From: Phycisphaerales bacterium
GTDB lineage: Bacteria > Planctomycetota > Phycisphaerae > UBA1845
Assembly: GCA_030612785.1 (NCBI GenBank)
Contig: JAUWNF010000182.1
Location: 1-6,804, forward strand
Direction of reading: 5' to 3'
DNA length: 6,804 nucleotides
The notes beneath the pieces are model-generated. The model did not search any database and was not told the origin of the DNA. It saw only the letters and a list, made by a program, of their open reading frames with translations. Shown one piece after another: positions 1 through 6,259 of this stretch; the stretch's first letter is position 1; each line of letters begins with the position of its first letter. Both the position numbers and the translations under genes were made by a program.

Positions 1-1
1 C

Positions 2-241
2 TTCCCCGTAGGAGCCCACGAGCGCTGGGACTCCGGGGGGTCGACACGCCAGAGGAAGACGATCGGGATTTTGTTTTCCGAGCAGCCCGTGCCACACCGC
101 CCGGAAACCGCCGGAGAGGTTGTGTTTTCAGCACGACGGTCCGATAGCGTGCGGCCGTCGCGAGACGCTCCACTTGCGGCTGTGCGGCGGGCACTTGACC
201 GGTCGGCCTCGCTACGAAGGGGCGATCTCTCGCCAGCCTAA
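2..241 (+). CDS. Possible C-terminal tail of an upstream gene (partial, unrecognised)
   Basis: This frame is open from the left edge of the window to a TAA at 239-241, about 79 codons. Third codon positions are mostly G or C, especially in the first 40 codons, as in the genuine genes downstream; the competing frame 1 closes at 145-147 and has a weaker third-position bias. The peptide contains a stretch reading KTIGILFSEQPVPHRPE and then turns arginine- and serine-rich. I recognise no family. It could be the end of a gene starting outside the window, or chance openness in GC-rich DNA. Extending the sequence leftwards would settle it. Confidence 0.25.
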   Translation, partial: FPVGAHERWDSGGSTRQRKTIGILFSEQPVPHRPETAGEVVFSARRSDSVRPSRDAPLAAVRRALDRSASLRRGDLSPA

Positions 242-283
242 ACAGTCTGAAGTGACCGCGTGTAGACGCCGATGCAAGTTGTG

Positions 284-302
284 CGGTGGCGGGAGGCCAC
301 GG
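284..302 (+). promoter_or_regulatory. Perfect 7-bp hairpin in the leader of the cheX-like gene
   Basis: CGGTGGC at 284-290 is the exact reverse complement of GCCACCG at 296-302, leaving a five-base loop, GGGAG. It lies 41 bases before the cheX-like start, in the otherwise gene-free stretch 242-343. No T-run follows, so it does not look like an intrinsic terminator. A GGA in a hairpin loop is the kind of site CsrA/RsmA proteins bind, but the flanking bases do not give a strong CsrA consensus, so a regulatory role is inference only. Confidence 0.25.
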
Positions 303-343
303 CGGCCCACGTGCGCAGAGTGCGCCGGTCTCAGGAATAGCCC

Positions 344-847
344 ATGGATGTCGTGTACATCAACCCGTTTGTGCGCTCGATCAAGCGCGTCTTCGAGACG
401 ATGGTCAAGGTGAAGGTCCGCGTCGGGAAGCCCATTACTCGGCACGACGCGTACGCCAGTGCGGACGTATCGGGGATTGTCGGCTTCTCCGGCGACGCGG
501 TGGGCACGGTGGTCCTCAGTTTTCCGAAGGAGGTGGCGTGCCAAGTCGCTTCACAGTTCGCGGGCACGGAAATCGACGAAGACCATCCCGATTTCGCCGA
601 TGCGGTGGGCGAATTGGCCAATATGGTCGCCGGCAGCGCCAAGACGGACTTCGAAGGAATGAATGTCAGCATTTCCTTGCCCAGCGTGATTATTGGCAAG
701 GACCACACGGTATCCCAATCCAAGGTCTCTCCGCGGATTGTGATCCCCTGCGAATGTGAATTCGGGGCGATTTTCGTCGAAATTGGAATGGAAATCAAAG
801 GCGCCGCCAAGACCGCCAAACTAGCTGCTGCAGGAGTCAACCGATGA
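344..847 (+). CDS. CheX-like chemotaxis phosphatase domain protein
   Basis: This 167-residue protein belongs to the CheC/CheX/FliY phosphatase superfamily, most like CheX. Family members dephosphorylate CheY-P in the cytoplasm, and CheX typically works as a dimer. The diagnostic helix is present: GELANMVAGSAK with the E-x2-N catalytic pair at Glu90 and Asn93. The opening NPFVRSIKRVFETM and the final FVEIGMEI strand also fit, and the length is usual for CheX. The ATG at 344 is preceded by AGGA at 333-336 with seven bases between. The stop overlaps the next start (ATGA, 844-847), so it is translationally coupled to a CheY-like receiver, its expected substrate. CheX-like domains also occur outside motility operons, so a role in swimming is not proven. 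Confidence 0.88.
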   Translation: MDVVYINPFVRSIKRVFETMVKVKVRVGKPITRHDAYASADVSGIVGFSGDAVGTVVLSFPKEVACQVASQFAGTEIDEDHPDFADAVGELANMVAGSAKTDFEGMNVSISLPSVIIGKDHTVSQSKVSPRIVIPCECEFGAIFVEIGMEIKGAAKTAKLAAAGVNR

Positions 848-1224
848 AAATCCTACTGGTGGATGATTCGCGGACCATTCGGAACATCCAAAAGAACGTG
901 CTATCCGAGATTGGGCACACGGATATCGTGGAAGCGGCTGATGGGGTGGAAGCCTTGTCGAAGCTTGGAGCCGAACGCCCCGACCTGATGCTGGTCGATT
1001 GGAATATGCCCAACATGGACGGGATCACGCTGGTCCGGAAAGTCCGCGAAACGGACAAGACCCTGCCGATGATCATGGTGACAACGGAGGCGGAGAAGTC
1101 GCGAGTACTGGAGGCCGTCAAGGCCGGAGTCAACAACTACGTGGTTAAGCCGTTCACCGCCGAGACGCTTTCCGAGAAGATCAAACAGACCATGGACAAG
1201 ATCGCCGCCACCGCCGGTGCGTAA
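844..1224 (+). CDS. Single-domain CheY-like response regulator
   Basis: A stand-alone 126-residue receiver domain with no output domain. All canonical residues are present: acidic pair Asp7-Asp8 (LLVDDSR), phospho-acceptor Asp52 (VDWNMPNMDG), Thr80 (MVTTEAEK), the switch aromatic Tyr99 and Lys102 (NNYVVKPF). It should be phosphorylated by a histidine kinase not seen here and act by protein-protein contact, as CheY does on the flagellar motor. It starts within the stop of the CheX-like gene, so the receiver and its likely phosphatase are made together. The MVTTEAEK and NYVVKPF segments resemble true CheY proteins more than transcriptional regulators. Whether the target is a motor, a kinase or the neighbouring FapA protein cannot be told from the sequence. 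Confidence 0.93.
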   Translation: MKILLVDDSRTIRNIQKNVLSEIGHTDIVEAADGVEALSKLGAERPDLMLVDWNMPNMDGITLVRKVRETDKTLPMIMVTTEAEKSRVLEAVKAGVNNYVVKPFTAETLSEKIKQTMDKIAATAGA

Positions 1225-1267
1225 TGCCCCCTCCTGCGGTGCCACCCGGGCGTAGCATGGGTGGAAG

Positions 1268-2737
1268 ATGAGCACGCAGACCGAATCGCCTTTCCTGGTG
1301 CAGGTGGCCAAGGACCATCTCTCCGCGACCATCGCGGCGAGAGAAGACGCCCAACTGGCCAAGGTCGCGCCGGGTGAGATATCCGCCGCGCTCAAGGCCG
1401 CCAAGGTGGCCGTCGATGATGCCGTGACCCGGCGGATCACCGAGTACCTCGAGATCCTGCAAAACCCCGAGTCCGATTCCCGTGAAGAGTTCGTTATCGC
1501 CGAGGGACGCGCCACCACCGAAGGCACCGACGCCAAATTCACGTGGGACGATTCCTTCGATAAGCAAGCGGCGGCGTGGAGCGAAGACGAGGGAGTTGAC
1601 TACTACAACATCTCCTCGATCACCACCGTCGAGGAAGGCGCTCATCTCGGTTGGATTACTCCGGTTAAACCGGGGGCCGCGGGGGTCGACGTTCACGGCA
1701 ACTCGTTGACCCCCAAGCATCGGCCCCAAGAGATCACGCTCAAGCAGGGGGTCAAGCTCGGCGACGATGGGAAGAGCGTGATCGCGACGACCGCCGGCCG
1801 GGTCGTCTTTGAAAACAACGAATTGCGCATCAGCGAAGTGGTCGAGATCGGCGGCGACGTCGATTTTGAGACCGGCAACCTCGATTTGGCGACCGATGCC
1901 GTGGTCCGCGGCACCGTGCGGGACCTCTTCTGCGTCAAGACCAAGAAGAGCCTCACCGTCTGGGGAACGATTGAAGCCGCCGAAGTCGAAGCCGTTGGCA
2001 ACGTGACCGTTCGCGGCGGCATCCTGAATCGGGCCAAAGGGAAGGTGATCGCCGGCGGCGAGATTGCCGCCAAGTTCTGCGACGAGGCCGACCTTCATGC
2101 CAAGGGCGACATCTTGATCGGCAAGGAGGTGATGAACAGCCACGTGCACACCGAGGGCAAGCTGCTGGTGGCGCGGGGCTCGATCATCGGCGGCGAGGTC
2201 TTCGCCCGACACGGCGTGGAAGCGGCTACGCTCGGGAGTGAAGCGGGGGTACCCACCACCATCGCGGTCGGCACTCACCCGGATGAATTCCGACAGATCG
2301 AAGAAACCGGAAAAGAGAATGAAAAGCGGCGCGCTGCGATGGAGAAGATTCGTCAGGCGGTCGGTCCGCTTATGGCTCAACTCAAGCGCCTGACCGGCGC
2401 CCAGCGTGAGCAGGCCACCGAACTGATGTACCAGGCCGACTCCATCGAAGCGGAAATCAAGAAATCCGAGGAGGAGGTGGCCGCGATACTCGCGAGCACA
2501 TCGGATGAGGATAAGCCGTATGTGCTGGTTAACTCAATGATCCATCAGCGGGTGTCCGTCTCGATCGGCGATCGCGTGTACACCTTCCAGGAAGAATCCA
2601 AGGGCCCGGTCAAGATCGAGCGCCGCAAGATCAAGAACTACACCGCCCTTGTGCTCGTCAACCAGCTTACCGGCTCGGTCCGCGAACTGCCCGCCCGCAA
2701 GCTTGAACTCGCGCTCGAAAAATCGACACCCGCATAA
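1268..2737 (+). CDS. FapA/DUF342 family protein
   Basis: A 489-residue soluble protein of the FapA (DUF342) family, named flagellar assembly protein A although its biochemistry is poorly known. The N-terminal about 100 residues are variable. A FapA N-like domain follows from about residue 110 (VDYYNISS, then HLGWITPVKPG). The hallmark VDFETGNL lies at 198-205, and repetitive glycine/valine-rich turns to about residue 337 (GKVIAGGEIAAK, NSHVHTEGKLLVARG, TIAVGTH) suggest a beta-helix-like fold. A charged coiled coil spans about 341-412, and a small C-terminal beta domain ends the protein. There is no signal peptide or membrane segment. The ATG at 1268 is the first in frame after an in-frame TAG at 1253-1255; a GGTGGA just upstream is a close, weak ribosome site. 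It lies 43 bases after the receiver gene, so one operon is likely. Confidence 0.87.
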   Translation: MSTQTESPFLVQVAKDHLSATIAAREDAQLAKVAPGEISAALKAAKVAVDDAVTRRITEYLEILQNPESDSREEFVIAEGRATTEGTDAKFTWDDSFDKQAAAWSEDEGVDYYNISSITTVEEGAHLGWITPVKPGAAGVDVHGNSLTPKHRPQEITLKQGVKLGDDGKSVIATTAGRVVFENNELRISEVVEIGGDVDFETGNLDLATDAVVRGTVRDLFCVKTKKSLTVWGTIEAAEVEAVGNVTVRGGILNRAKGKVIAGGEIAAKFCDEADLHAKGDILIGKEVMNSHVHTEGKLLVARGSIIGGEVFARHGVEAATLGSEAGVPTTIAVGTHPDEFRQIEETGKENEKRRAAMEKIRQAVGPLMAQLKRLTGAQREQATELMYQADSIEAEIKKSEEEVAAILASTSDEDKPYVLVNSMIHQRVSVSIGDRVYTFQEESKGPVKIERRKIKNYTALVLVNQLTGSVRELPARKLELALEKSTPA

Positions 2738-2816
2738 AAGACTGTCCGAGTTGTGGAAACACCGCTCACGGACGGGCACTTGGTCCTCTGGCCGAAGTGG
2801 GCTGGCGAGGTTGCGC

Positions 2817-2839
2817 CTCCTCCACCCTTCGGAGAGGAG
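2817..2839 (+). terminator. Weak hairpin after the FapA gene, possible terminator
   Basis: CTCCTC at 2817-2822 pairs with GAGGAG at 2834-2839, and one further C-G pair forms if an A is bulged. It lies about 80 bases after the FapA stop. It is followed by a pyrimidine-rich stretch but no clean T-run, so it is at best a weak intrinsic terminator. The rest of 2738-2874 holds nothing I recognise. Confidence 0.18.
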
Positions 2840-2874
2840 TGGAATGTCCCCTCTTTGCTCCCTTTCCGTTTCCC

Positions 2875-3042
2875 GGCGCCGTGGCCCACGCCATCGCCAA
2901 CGCCACTGGCACCTGGATCAAAGATCTGCCGATCACTCCGGAGAAGATCTTGAAGGCGATCCGCGAGGACAGGTGGTGGACGAAGCGATTCCGGAGTAGT
3001 ACACTTGTCGGTGGTGTGAACAGTTGTTTTCGAGAGCGATAA
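2875..3042 (+). pseudogene. Relic: C-terminal end of a molybdenum hydroxylase large subunit
   Basis: Bases 2875-2970 translate in one frame to a peptide containing VAHAIANATG and DLPITPEKILKAI. This closely matches the extreme C-terminus of xanthine dehydrogenase/aldehyde oxidase molybdopterin-binding subunits, where an AIANA helix is followed by a LP-[IM]-TPE-[KR]-[VI]-L-x-A-[LI] ending. The full subunits are over 700 residues, while only about 32 residues are preserved here. Upstream in the same frame the sequence is not family-like, and no molybdopterin-binding motif is present. The frame runs on with unrelated residues to a TAA at 3040-3042, one base before the DUF433 gene. It is best read as a leftover of a deleted gene. 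The match is from memory of the family pattern; a protein search of this segment would confirm it. Confidence 0.6.
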
Positions 3043-3043
3043 A

Positions 3044-3259
3044 ATGAATCCGCGAATAAGCGCTGATCCAAGTGTCTGCGGCGGCGATCCATGCATCGCC
3101 GGCACGCGCATTCCTGTTCATATTATAATAAGCCATTTGGCCGCGGGCGACAGTGTGGAAACCGTCCTGGAGGAGTTCCCGCGCATCGAAAGGGCGGACG
3201 TTGAGGCCTGTCTGGAATACGCCGCGTTTCTGTGCACGGAAAAGGCCGTCGCGGGATGA
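3044..3259 (+). CDS. DUF433 family antitoxin-like protein
   Basis: A 71-residue protein with the full DUF433 pattern: RISADPSVCGGDPCIAGTRI near the N-terminus, then the IISHLAAGDSVETVLEEFP helix-turn-helix-like segment and an AD-VEACLEYAAF helix. DUF433 proteins are small, predicted DNA-binding proteins usually encoded beside PIN-like toxin genes, acting as the antitoxin and probable autorepressor. The start is ATG at 3044 with GAGAG at 3032-3036 as ribosome site. Its TGA at 3257-3259 overlaps the next ATG, the usual antitoxin-first coupled layout. Family assignment is firm; the antitoxin role is inferred from context. Confidence 0.9.
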   Translation: MNPRISADPSVCGGDPCIAGTRIPVHIIISHLAAGDSVETVLEEFPRIERADVEACLEYAAFLCTEKAVAG

Positions 3260-3615
3260 GAATCCTTCTCGATGAAAACGTCTGTCTGCGTTTGGCTGGC
3301 GCTCTGCGGGAGTACGGCCACGAAGTCCACGCGACAGCGGAAACCGCAGGGAAAGGACTGCCCGACAATGAGGTCTGGGCTCTCGCTTGTAAAGGTCCAG
3401 CCCTCCTCATCACCCGCGATTACCATTTCACCAATGCCGTTCGATTTGATCCGGCGCTTTGTCTCGGGATCGTGTTCTTAAGGCACGGCAATCTGAAGGC
3501 GAACGAAGAGGTCGCCTTGGTGCGCTCGTTTCTTTCGTCTCACCCGCTGGCGGAATACCAGGGTAAGCTGGTCACTCTCTCCCCAGGAAGCATTCGAATC
3601 CGGAGCCGATTATAA
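3256..3615 (+). CDS. DUF5615 PIN-like toxin
   Basis: A 119-residue protein of the DUF5615 (PIN-like) family, predicted to be a metal-dependent ribonuclease toxin. Acidic residues expected for the active site are present: Asp6-Glu7 in RILLDENV, Asp37 and Glu39 in GLPDNEVWALA, and Asp55 in LLITRDYHF. The last two segments are hallmarks of the family (usually with a preceding gly-rich turn and an ITxDxDF-like strand). I chose ATG 3256 because it overlaps the DUF433 stop and begins directly at the conserved MRILLDEN; an upstream in-frame start at 3232 would lie inside the DUF433 gene and add residues not found in the family. With the DUF433 gene it forms a complete two-gene toxin-antitoxin module. 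No experimental activity can be inferred. Confidence 0.9.
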   Translation: MRILLDENVCLRLAGALREYGHEVHATAETAGKGLPDNEVWALACKGPALLITRDYHFTNAVRFDPALCLGIVFLRHGNLKANEEVALVRSFLSSHPLAEYQGKLVTLSPGSIRIRSRL

Positions 3616-3654
3616 CCTGCTACCGTGTGAGTCAGATGCCGAAGACCCGTCCCG

Positions 3655-3667
3655 GGTGGAATCCACC
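3655..3667. promoter_or_regulatory. 13-bp palindrome upstream of the restriction-modification gene
   Basis: GGTGGA at 3655-3660 and TCCACC at 3662-3667 are exact reverse complements around a single central A. The site lies in the 69-base gap before the methyltransferase gene, four bases ahead of its strong ribosome site GGAGGT (3671-3676). A TATAAC at 3611-3616 could serve as a -10 box, though I see no convincing -35, so the palindrome would fall in the 5' leader. An operator or a small RNA hairpin masking the ribosome site are both possible. Confidence 0.28.
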
Positions 3668-3684
3668 TGCGGAGGTGCAGCACG

Positions 3685-5685
3685 ATGCCTTTCTCCAAGT
3701 ACCTCACGGAGATCGATAGAGCTCTGCGGGCTGGCAACGCCACCGAGCACACCCACCGTCCCGCACTGAAGCGGCTAGTGGAAGCCATCGGAAAGAAGCT
3801 TACTGCCACGAACGAACCTCGGCGTGAGAAGTGCGGCGCGCCAGACTACGTCATCTCCCTGCAAACCAAACACGGTCCGCTCACGATCGGGTACCTGGAA
3901 GCGAAGGACGTGGGCAAGCGGCTGGACGAAGTGGAACGCTCGGAGCAGTTGGAGCGTTATCGGAGATTCCTCCCCAACCTGATCTTGACTGATTACCTCG
4001 AGTTCCGCTGGTTTGTGGAGGGCAGCCCCCGCGGCGCCGCCCGACTCGCCCGCGTCGAAAGGTCCGGCAAACTGAAGCGCGATAAGGACGGTGCGGACGC
4101 CGTCATGCAGCTCCTGCGCGGATTCCTGGACCACGAGCCGACGCCGATTGGCAGCCCCCAGGAACTCGCCCAACGATTGGCCCGTCTGACCCACATGATC
4201 CGCGACATCATCATCGAGGCCGTCGAAGGCGGGCACACTTCCAACACGCTGCGCGATCTGCGCAAGGCCTTTGCCCGGACGCTCATCCCTGACCTCGACC
4301 AGCCGGAGAAGACCGTCGATTTCGCCGACATGTACGCACAGACCATTGCCTACGGCCTGTTCGCCGCGCGATGCAATCACCGGGGACCGGGGCCGTTCCG
4401 GCGCCTGGGCGCCGCCGCGGAGATCCCCAAGACCAATCCCTTCTTACGCAGAGTCTTTGAGACCATCACCGGCGCCGATCTCGATGATGAGCCCTATGCC
4501 GGCTTCGTAGATGACGTGGTGGGCCTACTGGCCCATGCCGACATGGCCGCCGTCCTGGAGCACTTTGGTAAGAGAACCCGGCGCCAGGACCCGGTGGTCC
4601 ATTTCTACGAGACCTTCTTGGCGGCATACGACCCGAAGCTGCGCGAGGCACGCGGCGTCTATTACACTCCTGAGCCGGTGGTCTCCTACATTGTCCGCTC
4701 GGTTGACCATATCCTGAAGACGCGTTTCGGTTGCGAACAAGGACTGGCCGACACGTCCGTCTGCAAATACCAGCGCGAGAACGGAAACGGGAAGAAGGTC
4801 GAAGAGACAACACCGCGTGTGCTGATTCTCGACCCCGCCTGCGGCACGGGCACGTTCCTCTACGCGGTGGTGGACCATATCCGCGAGCAATTCATGGCCC
4901 GCGGCGATGCGGGGATGTGGTCGGGCTATGTGAAGAAGCACCTCCTACCGCGGCTGTTCGGTTTCGAGCTCTTGATGGCCCCCTACGCCGTCGCCCACTT
5001 CAAGCTGGGCATGCAACTGGCCGGGCAAGACCTGCCCTCGGACGCCCTGCGGAAAAAATGGGCCTACGACTTCGCGGGTAAAGAGCGTCTGAGCATCTAC
5101 CTGACCAACACGCTCGAAGAGGCCGAACGAAAGGCACAGCGGGAGTTCCATTTCATCGAGCGACTCATCGCCGAGGAGGCCGCGGGGGCCGTGCGCATCA
5201 AACGTGACCTGCCCATCATGGTCGTCATGGGCAATCCGCCGTACTCGGGAATCTCCGCGAATATGGGCGAGTGGATTGACGGACTTCTGAAGGGGAAACT
5301 CCCCGGTGGGGAATCAGTGCCAGGCTATTATGAAGTTGACGGAAAGCCTCTGGGCGAGAAGAAAGTCTGGCTTCAGGACGACTACGTCAAGTTCATCCGC
5401 TGGGGCCAGTGGCGGATCGAGCGGACCGGCGCGGGCATCCTGGCCTTTATCACGAACCACGGGTATCTGGATAACCCCACGTTCCGGGGGATGCGCCAAA
5501 GCCTCATGGAAACCTTCGACGAGGTCTATATAATGGACTTACACGGCAACACGAAGAAGAAGGAGCGCGCCCCCGACGGATCAAAGGATGACAATGTCTT
5601 CGACATCCAGCAGGGCGTAGCCATCTGCCTGCTGGTCAAGCTGCCCAAGGAGAGACAGGACAATGACCACCGCCGAACAGCGTAA
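3685..5685 (+). CDS. Type ISP/IIG-like restriction-modification enzyme, C-terminally truncated
   Basis: A 666-residue fused nuclease and adenine-N6 methyltransferase of the kind annotated as type ISP or IIG. The N-terminus (FSKYLTEIDRALRAGNATEH) is typical. A PD-(D/E)xK nuclease motif is visible as Pro53-Asp54 and Glu72-Ala-Lys74. A helical linker follows, then the methyltransferase: YYTPEPVV at 326-333, the S-adenosylmethionine-binding motif I DPACGTGTF at 383-391, and catalytic motif IV NPPY at 517-520. Late conserved blocks FITNHGYLDNPTFRGMRQ and NVFDIQQGVAICLLVK are present, but family similarity ends at about residue 652. The last 14 residues come from the leader and start of the next gene. 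Relatives are usually about 1000 residues or more, so the target-recognition region is missing. The start at 3685 has a strong GGAGGT eight bases upstream. It is probably inactive for site-specific restriction. Confidence 0.85.
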   Translation: MPFSKYLTEIDRALRAGNATEHTHRPALKRLVEAIGKKLTATNEPRREKCGAPDYVISLQTKHGPLTIGYLEAKDVGKRLDEVERSEQLERYRRFLPNLILTDYLEFRWFVEGSPRGAARLARVERSGKLKRDKDGADAVMQLLRGFLDHEPTPIGSPQELAQRLARLTHMIRDIIIEAVEGGHTSNTLRDLRKAFARTLIPDLDQPEKTVDFADMYAQTIAYGLFAARCNHRGPGPFRRLGAAAEIPKTNPFLRRVFETITGADLDDEPYAGFVDDVVGLLAHADMAAVLEHFGKRTRRQDPVVHFYETFLAAYDPKLREARGVYYTPEPVVSYIVRSVDHILKTRFGCEQGLADTSVCKYQRENGNGKKVEETTPRVLILDPACGTGTFLYAVVDHIREQFMARGDAGMWSGYVKKHLLPRLFGFELLMAPYAVAHFKLGMQLAGQDLPSDALRKKWAYDFAGKERLSIYLTNTLEEAERKAQREFHFIERLIAEEAAGAVRIKRDLPIMVVMGNPPYSGISANMGEWIDGLLKGKLPGGESVPGYYEVDGKPLGEKKVWLQDDYVKFIRWGQWRIERTGAGILAFITNHGYLDNPTFRGMRQSLMETFDEVYIMDLHGNTKKKERAPDGSKDDNVFDIQQGVAICLLVKLPKERQDNDHRRTA

Positions 5686-5893
5686 AGCGGCCAAGGAGAC
5701 CCTGGATGAACTGCCGTCCGATCAACTCAAGGTCGCCGTCGAATTCCTGAGATACCTGAAAGAACGGGTCAGCGAGGAGGCCACCGAAGAACTGCTCCGC
5801 ATCCCCGGCTTTGAGGAAGACATGGAGCAGGCCGAACGCGACATCGCCGCGGGGCGGGTTACTGACTGGCGCAAGGTCCGTCGAGATGTTTAA
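5663..5893 (+). CDS. RelB-like antitoxin
   Basis: A 76-residue, highly charged, mostly helical protein placed directly before a RelE-like toxin gene. Features are DELPSDQLKVAVEFLRYLKE (residues 15-34), resembling small antitoxins of the RelB/DUF2281 kind, then a TEELLRIPGFEEDMEQAERD segment and a WRKVRRDV tail likely to wrap the toxin. The role is neutralising the toxin and probably repressing the operon, though no clear DNA-binding motif can be pinned down. ATG 5663 has AAGGAG at 5647-5652. The gene starts in another frame inside the last 23 bases of the truncated methyltransferase and overlaps the toxin gene by 8 bases. The exact family name is uncertain; the antitoxin role rests mainly on position, size and charge. 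Confidence 0.78.
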   Translation: MTTAEQRKAAKETLDELPSDQLKVAVEFLRYLKERVSEEATEELLRIPGFEEDMEQAERDIAAGRVTDWRKVRRDV

Positions 5894-6146
5894 GGTCCAG
5901 TTGTCAGACCATGCCAAGCGCTCTTATGCGGAGGCGGCACCCCCGCTCGCGAAAAGACTGGCCCGTTGTTTTCGGCAGCTTGAAGACAATCCTCATCAAC
6001 ACCCCAACATCAAACCTCTGAAAGGAAGGTGGCGATGCTATTACCGCTATCGCGTGGGTGATTACCGGGTGGTTTATCGGGGCGATGATGCCGGTCATGT
6101 TGTGATCGTGGCAATTATCGCCCACCGCCGCGAGGCGTACCGATGA
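5886..6146 (+). CDS. RelE/ParE-family toxin
   Basis: An 86-residue basic protein with the RelE/ParE fold pattern: an initial strand FKVQLSDHAKRSY, two helices (PLAKRLARCFRQLEDNP), then KPLKGRWRCYYRYRVGDYRVVYR (split as KPLKG 43-47 and YRYRVGDYRVVYR 53-65) and the C-terminal VIVAIIAHRREAYR. The central RxGDYRVVY and the final HRREAY are family signatures. RelE-like members cut mRNA on the ribosome; ParE-like members poison gyrase, and the sequence alone does not decide between them, although the HRREAY ending favours RelE. ATG 5886 overlaps the end of the antitoxin gene by 8 bases and gives the standard length; the longer in-frame upstream start would add antitoxin-shadow residues. Key basic residues Arg54, Arg56, Arg61 and His80 are intact, so the toxin looks functional. 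Confidence 0.88.
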   Translation: MFKVQLSDHAKRSYAEAAPPLAKRLARCFRQLEDNPHQHPNIKPLKGRWRCYYRYRVGDYRVVYRGDDAGHVVIVAIIAHRREAYR

Positions 6147-6244
6147 CGAAAGAAGCAGGAGTGTTCGACGCCGGGTGCGATGCTTGCACGCGATCCTTGA
6201 TGCCCGTGTCAAGGTTGAAGGCTTGGCACCTGGCTGCCACGTGA
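6143..6244 (+). CDS. 33-codon open frame coupled to the toxin stop (doubtful)
   Basis: An ATG at 6143 overlaps the toxin TGA as ATGA and opens a frame of 33 codons to a TGA at 6242-6244. A GAGG at 6132-6135 could serve as ribosome site. The peptide (MTKEAGVFDAGCDACTRS and so on) has two cysteines separated by two residues and no recognisable family. Third-position composition is only mildly GC-rich. It could be a small third member of the toxin operon, a decayed gene end, or chance. Confidence 0.15.
   Translation: MTKEAGVFDAGCDACTRSLMPVSRLKAWHLAAT
6195..6214. repeat. Inverted repeat between the RelE-like and MNT genes
   Basis: CCTTGA at 6195-6200 and TCAAGG at 6209-6214 form a perfect 6-bp inverted repeat with an eight-base spacer. 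No T-run follows. A second short pair, TGGCA at 6224-6228 and TGCCA at 6235-6239, lies just after it. Either could be an operator for the MNT/HEPN pair or a weak hairpin between the two modules; neither is strong evidence alone. Confidence 0.22.
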
Positions 6245-6259
6245 TTGAGGCGAACGGTT

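Noticed and set aside
239..275. Sigma-28 (FliA-like) promoter: GCCGATGC at 268-275 resembles the -10 GCCGATAA, and a TAAA occurs at 239-242.
   Set aside because: The spacing between the two elements is 25 bases instead of about 15, and the correctly spaced -35 position reads GAAG. The match is too poor to call.
120..413. Forward open frame of 97 codons over the leader and the start of the cheX-like gene.
   Set aside because: It runs out of frame through the conserved CheX coding sequence and gives an arginine/cysteine-rich peptide with no family resemblance.
1257..1271. Four-codon open frame overlapping the FapA start as a leader peptide.
   Set aside because: It has no ribosome site of its own and a frame this short is expected by chance.
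1181..2380. Long reverse-strand open frame of 399 codons opposite the FapA gene.
   Set aside because: It is a shadow of the forward gene, which carries clear FapA family motifs. Such antisense frames are common in GC-rich DNA with strong third-position bias.
3775..4380. Reverse-strand 201-codon frame within the methyltransferase gene.
   Set aside because: It is opposite the conserved nuclease-linker region of the forward gene and has no recognisable domain.
6224..6239. Sigma-54 promoter: TGGCAC followed by TGCC.
   Set aside because: The GG and GC elements are one base too close together for the -24/-12 consensus, and the TTGC is incomplete.
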